Assembly (NCBI GenBank): GCA_937900565.1
Contig: CALCFG010000116.1
Coordinates: 1-7,245, forward strand
Reading direction: 5' to 3'
Source: an uncultured Erysipelotrichaceae bacterium
GTDB taxonomy: Bacteria; Bacillota_I; Bacilli_A; Erysipelotrichales; Erysipelotrichaceae
Length of the DNA: 7,245 nt
Shown here: in pieces, positions 1 to 6,635 of the stretch
How the letters are laid out: every line of letters begins with the position of its first letter
Numbering within the stretch: position 1 is the first letter of the stretch
Made by a program: the position numbers and the translations under genes
Notes under the pieces: model-generated
What the model was told of the DNA's origin: nothing
Database searches by the model: none
Seen by the model: the letters and a program-made list of their open reading frames with translations, nothing else

Positions 1-857
1 CCGGAGATTACGGCAAAGCAAATAATGAAATTGTCTTGGATTATTCATTAGCCAATGAATATAAAGATGTTTTGGGTGTTGATAGTGTGGAAGCGTTAAT
101 TGGTCAAAGTTTTTCATTGCATGTATTGGGTGTTAAAAATAAGGTGACATTAGATCGTCATTATGCAATTAATGATAAATATAAAGAATTCGAAATTGAT
201 CCAAACTACATTTATAGTGATCGAGAAACGATTGACTTTGTTATAACGGGCGTTACTGAATTAGATAATGTTAATGATTATAATGCATATTTAACGTGTC
301 CAATATTAGATAATCCGTTATTGGAAGCATTTTTAAAAGAAGGTAATCATGATGATTTACCATTCAATAGGGTGACTATGATTTTTAAACCAGGATGTGA
401 TATGAATGCTTTAAAATCAAGTATGAATGATTATTTCCATTTGGATCTAAGTGAATTTATTCAGGCGAGTGAATTATATACAGTCACCACCCAAGATGAT
501 CGATATCAATCCAATACAATTATGATTGTTATGAGTTGTTTAGTTACTGGAATTATGATTATTAGTTTAACTGTATTATTAGTGATAAATAGAAAGAAGA
601 TGATACAAACGTTGGATGTATTGGACCAAATGGATTATAAACGCACTTATTATGTCATTTATCATGTAACCAATTCGATAATCATTATGATTTTAAGTTT
701 ATTGATGATTAATGGATTACAATCAGTAATGAATCAACAAGCCCATCAGTTTATTATGGCAACATTAATGAATGTTAATAATGTAATGATTATGATTACT
801 GCACTTGTTGTATGTATTTATACTTTAGTAGTTGAAACAATATTAATAAGAAAATAA
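1..857 (+). CDS. FtsX/MacB-like ABC transporter permease, C-terminal part (5' end outside window)
   Basis: This is the end of a membrane subunit of an ABC transporter. The frame is open from the first full codon (base 3), and the in-frame TTG at 36 is very unlikely to be the start. The eleven codons before it read GDYGKANNEIV, followed by LDYSLANEY, which resembles the 'NEIV...SLA' stretch in the extracellular domain of MacB/FtsX-type permeases. Counting from the TTG codon, about 160 residues are soluble and extracytoplasmic. Three hydrophobic segments follow, near residues 161-184, 207-227 and 247-267, and the protein ends in IRK. That matches the C-terminal half of the four-helix FtsX fold; the first helix would lie upstream. 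The next gene starts one base after the TAA, so the two products are probably made together and form one complex. Family assignment rests on topology and the neighbour. The substrate cannot be read from the sequence. Confidence 0.75.
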   Translation, partial: GDYGKANNEIVLDYSLANEYKDVLGVDSVEALIGQSFSLHVLGVKNKVTLDRHYAINDKYKEFEIDPNYIYSDRETIDFVITGVTELDNVNDYNAYLTCPILDNPLLEAFLKEGNHDDLPFNRVTMIFKPGCDMNALKSSMNDYFHLDLSEFIQASELYTVTTQDDRYQSNTIMIVMSCLVTGIMIISLTVLLVINRKKMIQTLDVLDQMDYKRTYYVIYHVTNSIIIMILSLLMINGLQSVMNQQAHQFIMATLMNVNNVMIMITALVVCIYTLVVETILIRK

Positions 858-858
858 G

Positions 859-2547
859 ATGATTAAATTTAACCAAGCAACAAAATATTTTAAAGAAAAA
901 TGTATTTTAGATCATGTAAATCTAACTTTACCAGAAACAGGATTAGTTATTATCCAAGGTAAAAGTGGATGTGGTAAAAGTACGCTTTTAAATATGGTTG
1001 CTGGTATTGAACCATTAGATTCCGGTAGTATTGAAACAAGGGGATCGTGTGCTTATCTTTTAAGTACTTATGATTTTATTGAAGAGTTAACTGTATTGGA
1101 AAATATCATCCTTAAACCATCAAAATATTGTCGTAAAAAAGTATTAAGATTAGTAAAGTATTTAGGTATTGAATCATTACTCTATCGTAAAGTAAGCCAA
1201 TGTTCCGATGGGCAAAGACAACGTATTGCTGTTGCAAGAGCTTTAGCTTTTCAACAACCCATTTTATTATGTGATGAACCCAGTGAATTCTTGGATAAAG
1301 AGAATCGTCAATTAGTTATTGATTTATTAATTGCCTATGCTCAAGCTCATCTTGTAATTATTGTTAGCCATGATTTAGATATTATCGGATTAAGTAATGC
1401 AACATTGTATACATTAGAAAACGGCCAATTAATACTCATTCATAAGCAAAATAATCAACCGTTGGTTAAAAAGCAAAAAACATTAGCAATCAATTGCCAA
1501 TGGGTATTGAACAAAGTAATGATGAAAAGTAGATTACTGATGGTATTTTTGATCACATTCATTCTAATTACTTTCTTTAGTTTATTCTGCTTTTATCAAT
1601 ATTATTTAGAAAATCCAACTACTTTTAATGCGCTTATTACAGATACCGTTTATTACAGTAAGGATAGTGAAAGGACATCGTTTACTTTAGCTCGTGAACA
1701 GTTTGTACCTGAATTCCATTCAATTACTTTTCAAGAACAGCTGATAAGAATTAAACCATTGCCTTATGATGGTATGCGTGATGATCAGCTAATTTTAGTA
1801 AATCAAAATTGTAATGAGTATGGATTTAAAGAAAACGATGTACTTCAATTGAATTATCAAATCAGAAATCAAGATTATTATTTAGAATATCCGATTGATG
1901 CAGTCATAGTTGAAGATGACTTGGTTGGTTGCTATGTGTATTATAACTTAGCTAAAGTTGTCACTGATTTAGATTCAATAATGGATATTAATTATATGGG
2001 TGAAAGTGAATCGCATTACTACAGTATGATGTGTAAAAAAGGCTTAAAAAATTATCAAGCAAAGCTTGATTATAGTAAGATTGAACATCAATATGAAATA
2101 GGAAAGCTTAATGACGTCACTGTCTTTCAACCGCTTTTTTCACAACGCTATGCATTTGATCAAAATGCAATGGTTTATCGCTTCGTATTTTGGGTAACTA
2201 TTGGATTGATGTTTGGCTTTGTTTTATATGTTATTGTTCACTTATTAATTAAACAATACCATTCCTTATTAAAAACTATTAGTATTTTAGTGGTATACAA
2301 TGCATCACTGAACAATATAAAGAAGTCGTATATGTTAAACCATGGAATAAATATTTTTCTAGTAATGCTTATTACTATATTATGTATCACATTATCGACA
2401 GTAATGATAAATGTCCATTTAAATCAAACACTTTCACTTATTGATATGCTTATTTCTTTGGCGATTCTTGTTGCCTATTTGTTCAGTACCATTACTTGTA
2501 TTTATCCATTGAATAAAGAAAAAATCAGTTCGATTATTAAAGGGTAA
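859..2547 (+). CDS. Fused ABC ATPase-permease (MacB-like arrangement) with degenerate ATPase motifs
   Basis: The N-terminal ATPase domain (about residues 1-195) has a good Walker A (GKSGCGKS, 34-41), Walker B (ILLCDEP, 135-141, with D139 and E140) and H-loop (SHD, H171). Two motifs are abnormal. The Q-loop region reads YLLSTYDFIEELTV, with Ser69 where family members have Gln, and the signature is CSDGQ (115-119) instead of LSGGQ. The C-terminal half is a permease: one helix near 226-246, an extracytoplasmic domain of roughly 195 residues, then helices near 443-463, 496-518 and 526-548. This is the four-helix FtsX/MacB topology. The ATG is separated from the upstream stop by one base and has no clear Shine-Dalgarno site (only A/G-rich sequence), suggesting translation coupled to the upstream permease. 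The two proteins probably form one transporter with two different membrane halves. Export of a peptide or lipid, or defence against antimicrobial peptides, is the usual role of relatives; here it is inference. Confidence 0.8.
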   Translation: MIKFNQATKYFKEKCILDHVNLTLPETGLVIIQGKSGCGKSTLLNMVAGIEPLDSGSIETRGSCAYLLSTYDFIEELTVLENIILKPSKYCRKKVLRLVKYLGIESLLYRKVSQCSDGQRQRIAVARALAFQQPILLCDEPSEFLDKENRQLVIDLLIAYAQAHLVIIVSHDLDIIGLSNATLYTLENGQLILIHKQNNQPLVKKQKTLAINCQWVLNKVMMKSRLLMVFLITFILITFFSLFCFYQYYLENPTTFNALITDTVYYSKDSERTSFTLAREQFVPEFHSITFQEQLIRIKPLPYDGMRDDQLILVNQNCNEYGFKENDVLQLNYQIRNQDYYLEYPIDAVIVEDDLVGCYVYYNLAKVVTDLDSIMDINYMGESESHYYSMMCKKGLKNYQAKLDYSKIEHQYEIGKLNDVTVFQPLFSQRYAFDQNAMVYRFVFWVTIGLMFGFVLYVIVHLLIKQYHSLLKTISILVVYNASLNNIKKSYMLNHGINIFLVMLITILCITLSTVMINVHLNQTLSLIDMLISLAILVAYLFSTITCIYPLNKEKISSIIKG

Positions 2548-2591
2548 AACTGTTCCAACTATCGTATTATTAACTCTTTTTTATAAGCTTT

Positions 2592-2617
2592 GGAGGGCAT
2601 TTTGCCCCCTTTTTTTT
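2592..2617 (+). terminator. Rho-independent terminator after the ATPase-permease gene
   Basis: A hairpin with left arm GGAGGGC (2592-2598), loop ATTTT and right arm GCCCCC plus T (2604-2610) is followed by eight T residues (2610-2617). There is one A-C mismatch within the stem (A2594 against C2608) and an outer G-T wobble. It lies 44 bases after the TAA of the fused ATPase-permease gene and separates that operon from the importer operon. Confidence 0.85.
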
Positions 2618-2655
2618 AAAAGTTAGCAATAAACATATATTTGTAATTTGTGATG

Positions 2656-2688
2656 TTGACTTTTTAAAGGAAAGTGCCAAAATAGAAT
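2656..2688 (+). promoter_or_regulatory. Probable promoter of the importer operon
   Basis: A good -35 box TTGACT (2656-2661) is present. Two -10 boxes compete: CAAAAT (2678-2683) at 16 bases spacing but weak in sequence, and TAGAAT (2683-2688), which matches five of six consensus bases but sits 21 bases away. Either one would start the transcript at about 2690-2695, inside the candidate cre operator. The position after a terminator and before the binding-protein gene makes a promoter necessary here; the exact boxes are uncertain. Confidence 0.5.
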
Positions 2689-2690
2689 TA

Positions 2691-2704
2691 AGAAAGCGGT
2701 TTCA
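2691..2704 (+). promoter_or_regulatory. Candidate cre operator (CcpA / LacI-family site)
   Basis: AGAAAGCGGTTTCA matches the Gram-positive cre consensus TGWAANCGNTNWCA at every defined position except the first (A for T). Its core GAAA-N4-TTTC is symmetric around a central CG, as expected for a LacI/GalR-family dimer. The site overlaps the predicted transcription start, where bound CcpA normally blocks initiation, so the importer operon is probably repressed when a preferred sugar is available. A local LacI-family regulator with a similar operator is possible; none is encoded in the window. Confidence 0.65.
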
Positions 2705-2729
2705 TTATTATACGAAACAAGAGGTAGAT

Positions 2730-3776
2730 ATGAAAAAAATTTTTACTATGATGTTAGCGTTAAGCTTAGCCGTTGGGTTAAGCGGTTGTGGTGGCGGAGA
2801 TGGCGGCACTGCGGATTCGGGAAGTGAAAACAAATTGGTAGTTTATTCACCCAACTCGGATGGTTTGATCAATGCAGTAGTACCTGCGTTTGAAGAAAAG
2901 ACAGGTATTAAAGTTGAATTAATTACTGCCGGTACTGGGGATTGTTTAACACGTATTGATTCAGAAAAAGAAAATCCTCAAGCAGATGTTATGTTTGGTG
3001 GAATGACAGTTGCTAACTTTGAAAAGTATCCTGATTTATGGGAACAATATGTTGGCCAATATGACGCAACATTACCAGAAGAATATCAAAACTATGGTGG
3101 TGGATTAAGCCGTTATTGTTTGGATGGTAGTGCAGCGTTATTGGTTAACTTAGATGTTTTTGAAGAATTGGGTTTGAATCCAGCTGATTTTGATAGCTAT
3201 GACGATTTATTAATGCCTGAATTAAAAGGTAGAATTGCCATGGGTGATCCTGCAAACTCAAGTAGTGCATGGGCTGAATTAACCAATATGTTATTGGTTA
3301 TGGGTGAAGAACCTTACGATGAAAAAGCATGGGATTGGGTAGAAAAATTCATTGCTAACTTAGATGGTGTCATGTTAGATTCTTCTTCTGCGATTTATAA
3401 AGGTGTTTCTGCTGGTGAATATGCTGTGGGTGTTTCTTATGAAGATCCATGTGTTAGTTTATTAATTGATGGTGCTACGAACTTAAAACTTGTTTATCCA
3501 AGTGAAGGTGCGGTATGGTTACCAGCAGGTATGGCAATTGTTAAAAATTGTAAACATTTAGATAATGCCAAGGCATTCATCGATTTCTTACAAAGTGAAG
3601 AAGGCCAAAAAGTAATCGCTACGACAACAGCGCGTCCAGTCAATACTTCAATTACAAATACTTCGCCTGAAATTATTCCATTTGATCAAATCAACGTTGC
3701 TTATGAAGATATCGCATATTGCAGCGAACATAAAGCAGAATGGCAACAAAGATGGACTGATATTTTCACGAAATAA
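2730..3776 (+). CDS. Extracellular substrate-binding lipoprotein of an FbpA/AfuA-type ABC importer
   Basis: The protein captures the substrate outside the membrane and hands it to the fused permease. It starts with MKKIF, a hydrophobic signal segment and a lipobox LSGC (17-20). Cys20 should be lipidated, and a Gly/Ser/Asp-rich linker (about 21-34) follows. The mature domain begins with LVVYSPNSDGLINAVVPAFEEKTGIKVE, the typical first strand and helix of family-1 solute-binding proteins. DPANSSSAW (173-181) resembles the 'DPA-S-S' ligand loop of the FbpA/AfuA/phosphonate-binding group. In Neisseria FbpA iron is held by His, Glu and two adjacent Tyr; the equivalent region here reads GVSYEDP (234-240) without a Tyr-Tyr pair, so ferric iron is doubtful. 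The mature domain has five further cysteines (72, 130, 241, 274, 331). An AAGAGGT Shine-Dalgarno site (2719-2725) supports the ATG. It is first in the operon, 22 bases before the ATPase gene. Family is confident, substrate is not. Confidence 0.88.
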   Translation: MKKIFTMMLALSLAVGLSGCGGGDGGTADSGSENKLVVYSPNSDGLINAVVPAFEEKTGIKVELITAGTGDCLTRIDSEKENPQADVMFGGMTVANFEKYPDLWEQYVGQYDATLPEEYQNYGGGLSRYCLDGSAALLVNLDVFEELGLNPADFDSYDDLLMPELKGRIAMGDPANSSSAWAELTNMLLVMGEEPYDEKAWDWVEKFIANLDGVMLDSSSAIYKGVSAGEYAVGVSYEDPCVSLLIDGATNLKLVYPSEGAVWLPAGMAIVKNCKHLDNAKAFIDFLQSEEGQKVIATTTARPVNTSITNTSPEIIPFDQINVAYEDIAYCSEHKAEWQQRWTDIFTK

Positions 3777-3798
3777 TTAAGTAAATCGGAGACAGAAT

Positions 3799-4929
3799 AT
3801 GAGTGTTACAATCAAAATTAAAAATGCAGTAAAAAAATACGGTAATACCACAATCATTTCTGACTTATCATTACGAATTAAGGAGGGTGAATTTTTCACC
3901 CTCCTTGGACCGAGTGGATGTGGAAAGACAACGTTATTACGAATGATAGCCGGATTTAATAGCATTGAAGGGGGAGATTTCTACTTCAATGATAAACGTA
4001 TCAATGATATGGATCCTGCAAAGCGTAACATTGGAATGGTATTCCAAAACTATGCAATTTTTCCAAACATGACTGTTGAAAAAAATGTAGCATTTGGATT
4101 AAAAAATCGTAAATTACCAGCAGAAACGATTAAAGAACAAACGGATAGATTCTTAAAGTTAATGCAAATTGATGAATACAGAGATCGTATGCCAGAACGA
4201 TTAAGCGGTGGGCAACAACAACGGGTTGCCTTAGCAAGAGCATTGGCGATTACTCCGGATGTGTTGTTGATGGATGAACCATTAAGTAATTTGGATGCAA
4301 AACTTAGAGTTGAAATGCGTACAGTAATTAAACATATCCAAAATTCCGTAGGCATAACAACGGTTTATGTTACCCATGACCAAGAAGAAGCGATGGCTGT
4401 TAGTGATCGTATTGCGGTTATGAAAGATGGAGATATTCAACAAGTTGGAACACCGAAGGTGTTGTATCAACGACCTGCTAACTTATTTGTATCCACATTT
4501 ATTGGACATACGAATTTGGTGCATTGTTCTTTAGGTGTAAAGGATGGTAAAGCAATTTTACAATTACCAGATAATTACAATATCGAAATGGATAATGTAT
4601 TGGATAAACACATTAAAGAACAAAAAGTCATTGCATCCGTCCGTCCAGAAGAATTTGTTTTAAGTGATAAAGCAAATGAAGGCTTACGGGCAACCATTGA
4701 TGATTCGGTATTCTTAGGATTAAATACCCATTATTATGTTCATTTGGATAATGGTGATAATGTTGAAATTATACAAGAAAGTAAGATTGATAATATTATT
4801 CCGAAGGGATCAACCATCTGGTTAACTGTTAAAAAAGAAAAAATCAATATCTTTGTGGAAGATGGTAGCGAAAATATTGTTAAAGGTGTAACCAATGATT
4901 TGGATACCCAAGATGTATCCATGGAGTAG
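3799..4929 (+). CDS. ABC importer ATPase, FbpC/AfuC/PotA type, with C-terminal TOBE-like domain
   Basis: This cytoplasmic ATPase powers the importer. All motifs are intact: Walker A GPSGCGKT (37-44), Q-loop VFQNYAIFP (Q83), signature LSGGQQQR (135-142), Walker B VLLMDEP (155-161), D-loop SNLDAKLR (163-170) and H-loop THD (H193). After about residue 235 comes an extension of roughly 140 residues. It contains SVRPEEF (280-286) and a beta-rich segment, as in the TOBE/OB-fold regulatory domain of FbpC, PotA and MalK relatives. Length 376 is normal to slightly long, with an acidic tail ending DVSME. GGAG at 3788-3791 supports the ATG at 3799. Codons 28-36 (KEGEFFTLL) form a perfect inverted repeat, listed separately. 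The next gene begins three bases after the stop. The protein sequence alone does not distinguish iron, polyamine, phosphonate or sugar-phosphate import. Confidence 0.93.
   Translation: MSVTIKIKNAVKKYGNTTIISDLSLRIKEGEFFTLLGPSGCGKTTLLRMIAGFNSIEGGDFYFNDKRINDMDPAKRNIGMVFQNYAIFPNMTVEKNVAFGLKNRKLPAETIKEQTDRFLKLMQIDEYRDRMPERLSGGQQQRVALARALAITPDVLLMDEPLSNLDAKLRVEMRTVIKHIQNSVGITTVYVTHDQEEAMAVSDRIAVMKDGDIQQVGTPKVLYQRPANLFVSTFIGHTNLVHCSLGVKDGKAILQLPDNYNIEMDNVLDKHIKEQKVIASVRPEEFVLSDKANEGLRATIDDSVFLGLNTHYYVHLDNGDNVEIIQESKIDNIIPKGSTIWLTVKKEKINIFVEDGSENIVKGVTNDLDTQDVSME
3880..3906 (+). repeat. Perfect 12-bp inverted repeat with 3-nt loop inside the ATPase gene
   Basis: The left arm AAGGAGGGTGAA (3880-3891), loop TTT and right arm TTCACCCTCCTT (3895-3906) pair without mismatch. 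The repeat covers exactly codons 28-36 (KEGEFFTLL) just before Walker A. In RNA it would be the most stable hairpin I can see in the window. The left arm contains AAGGAGG, a perfect Shine-Dalgarno-like sequence that would be hidden by pairing. No T-tract follows, so it is not an intrinsic terminator. Confidence 0.9.
4901..4921 (+). repeat. 7-bp inverted repeat just upstream of the permease ribosome binding site
   Basis: TGGATAC (4901-4907) and GTATCCA (4915-4921) are perfect complements around a 7-base loop. The right arm ends one base before GGAG (4923-4926), the ribosome binding site of the permease gene, and both lie within the last codons of the ATPase gene. The stem is short and may be chance, but it is well placed to affect access to that site or coupling between the two genes. 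Confidence 0.5.
4923..4926 (+). promoter_or_regulatory. Ribosome binding site of the permease gene, inside the end of the ATPase gene
   Basis: GGAG here lies in the last two sense codons of the ATPase gene, directly before its TAG, and sits six bases before the ATG at 4933. It supports that start, and the arrangement suggests translational coupling of ATPase and permease. Confidence 0.75.
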
Positions 4930-4932
4930 CTT

Positions 4933-6582
4933 ATGGTTAATCACGCAAAAAAGTGGGATGTATGGAAAATAATATCCATCTTAATATTAGTTTCCTATGC
5001 ATTATTTCTTTTTTTTTCATTAATTTCATTATTGCAACAATCCATCTATGTGGATGGTAAATTTACATTTGAGTTTTTTGTGCAATTCTTTTCGAAAAAT
5101 TATTATGTTACTACGATTTGGAATTCCATAAAAGTATCTGTGAGTGCAACAATCATTACGTTAATTATTGGTGTTCCATTGGCATATTTTTATCAAATGT
5201 TTGAAATTAAAGGAAAAACTGTATTACAAATCTTAATTATTCTGTGTTCAATGAGTGCACCATTTATTGGGGCATATTCATGGATTTTATTATTAGGGCG
5301 TAATGGATTGATTACGGCTGGATTAAAAAACCTATTTGGAATTAGTATTGGTAGTATTTATGGATTTAAAGGTATCTTGTTGGTGTTATCACTGCAATTA
5401 TATCCATTGGTCTTCCTTTATGTATCGGGTGCGTTAAAAAATATTGATAATTCTTTAATTGAAGCCAGTCAAAATATGGGCTGTTCAGGGATTAAATGTT
5501 TCTTTAAGGTAATTATTCCATTATGTATGCCAACTATTTTAGCGTCCACATTGCTTGTTTTTATGCGTGCGTTTGCAGACTTTGGTACCCCATTACTAAT
5601 TGGGGAAGGGTATAAGACTTTCCCGGTAATAATCTATAATTCTTACTTCTCAGAAGTAGGAACTAACCATAGTTTTGGGGCAGCCGTATCGGTGATCGCA
5701 ATTTTAATTACTGCGGTAATCTTTCTAGGTCAACAATACATTAATGGTAAGTTTAAATTTACTATGAATGCGTTGCATTCCATAGAACGGAAACAATTGC
5801 ATGGTTGGAAAAATATTGCAGTTAATGTTTATTGTTGGTTTGTTGTATTGTTAAGCTTTGCGCCACAAGTGTATGTCATGTATACATCCTTCCAAAAAAC
5901 AAGTGGTAAATTATTTGTTAAAGGATATTCCTTGGATAGTTACCGTCAAGCATTTGATAAGATGGGTGGGGCATTAACCAATACGTTTGTAATTGGTGGG
6001 ATTGCATTAATTATTGTTATTGTATTGGCAATCTTAATTGCTTATCTAGTGGTAAGACGGAGCAATGCATTAAACAAAATTATAGATACACTGAGTATGG
6101 TACCTTACATTATTCCCGGTAGTGTTGTTGGTATTGCGTTAGTATTAGCATTTAATAAAAAGCCATTAGTATTAACTGGTACAGCAATTATTATGATCAT
6201 TGCTTTAGTTATTCGACGCATACCATATACGATACGTAGTTCTACCGCAATCTTACAACAAATACCAGTGAGTATTGAAGAAGCAGCGATATCACTTGGT
6301 AGCAGTAAATTAAAAGCATTCTTTACCATTACTGTACCAATGATGGGTAATGGTATATTATCTGGAGCGATTTTATCGTGGATAACAATCATTACTGAAT
6401 TGTCCACTGCGATTATCTTATATAACTTAAATACGATAACATTAACATTAGCTATCTATACGAATGTATCGCGCGGAAGTTACGGTATTGCGGCAGCTTA
6501 TGCAACGATATTAACAATTACAACGATTATTTCATTGTTGATATTTATGAAAGTATCTCATTCTAAAGAAATTACTTTCTAA
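4933..6582 (+). CDS. Fused two-domain permease of the FbpB/AfuB-type ABC importer
   Basis: This is the membrane channel of the importer. Two homologous permease domains sit in one chain. Each has an EAA-type coupling loop that contacts the ATPase: IEASQNMGCSGIKCFFKVIIPLCMP (about 176-200) and IEEAAISLGSSKLKAFFTITVPM (about 448-470). I see roughly twelve hydrophobic segments, starting at about 13-34 and 65-88; domain 1 ends near 270 and domain 2 begins near 296. At 549 residues it has the usual size of fused FbpB-type permeases, so no second permease gene is needed. With the lipoprotein and ATPase upstream, the importer is complete. The start follows the ATPase stop by three bases, with GGAG inside the preceding gene. 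A run of nine T (5009-5017) lies in the first membrane segment. A terminator begins six bases after the stop. Confidence 0.92.
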   Translation: MVNHAKKWDVWKIISILILVSYALFLFFSLISLLQQSIYVDGKFTFEFFVQFFSKNYYVTTIWNSIKVSVSATIITLIIGVPLAYFYQMFEIKGKTVLQILIILCSMSAPFIGAYSWILLLGRNGLITAGLKNLFGISIGSIYGFKGILLVLSLQLYPLVFLYVSGALKNIDNSLIEASQNMGCSGIKCFFKVIIPLCMPTILASTLLVFMRAFADFGTPLLIGEGYKTFPVIIYNSYFSEVGTNHSFGAAVSVIAILITAVIFLGQQYINGKFKFTMNALHSIERKQLHGWKNIAVNVYCWFVVLLSFAPQVYVMYTSFQKTSGKLFVKGYSLDSYRQAFDKMGGALTNTFVIGGIALIIVIVLAILIAYLVVRRSNALNKIIDTLSMVPYIIPGSVVGIALVLAFNKKPLVLTGTAIIMIIALVIRRIPYTIRSSTAILQQIPVSIEEAAISLGSSKLKAFFTITVPMMGNGILSGAILSWITIITELSTAIILYNLNTITLTLAIYTNVSRGSYGIAAAYATILTITTIISLLIFMKVSHSKEITF

Positions 6583-6587
6583 TCATT

Positions 6588-6611
6588 AGGGGCATTTTGC
6601 CCCCTTTTTTT
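6588..6611 (+). terminator. Rho-independent terminator of the importer operon
   Basis: GGGGC (6589-6593), loop ATTTT and GCCCC (6599-6603) form a perfect five-pair stem, followed by one more C and seven T (6605-6611). It begins six bases after the permease stop codon. From the GGGC core through the T-tract, 22 bases are identical to the terminator at 2592-2617. Confidence 0.88.
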
Positions 6612-6635
6612 ATATAATAATTAAAGGTGAATTAA

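Noticed and set aside
36..38. TTG as start codon of the first permease
   Set aside because: The frame stays open to the left edge and the residues before it continue a plausible permease domain. There is no ribosome binding site, and the protein would lack its signal or first membrane segment.
2548..2729. Possible riboswitch or small RNA in the intergenic region before the binding protein
   Set aside because: The 182 bases are accounted for by a terminator, promoter boxes, the cre site and a ribosome binding site. The leader after the predicted start is too short for a known riboswitch.
3777..4922. Several reverse-strand open frames (3777-3965, 4050-4355, 4282-4470, 4740-4922) opposite the ATPase gene
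   Set aside because: They lie antisense to a gene with every ABC ATPase motif intact, and their translations show no recognisable domain. They are shadows of that coding sequence.
5644..5658. Short palindrome TACTTCT-C-AGAAGTA in the permease gene
   Set aside because: It gives only a six-pair, mostly A/T stem with a three-base loop within coding sequence, with no regulatory context. This is expected by chance in AT-rich DNA.
6105..6407. Reverse-strand open frame of 100 codons opposite the permease
   Set aside because: It is antisense to the second permease domain, including its EAA loop, and has no recognisable protein features.
6613..6618. Perfect TATAAT as -10 box of a Nudix promoter
   Set aside because: No -35 or extended -10 element is present; the expected -35 position falls in the terminator stem. 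A transcript starting about 6625 would cut into the Shine-Dalgarno site. It is probably an AT-rich coincidence.
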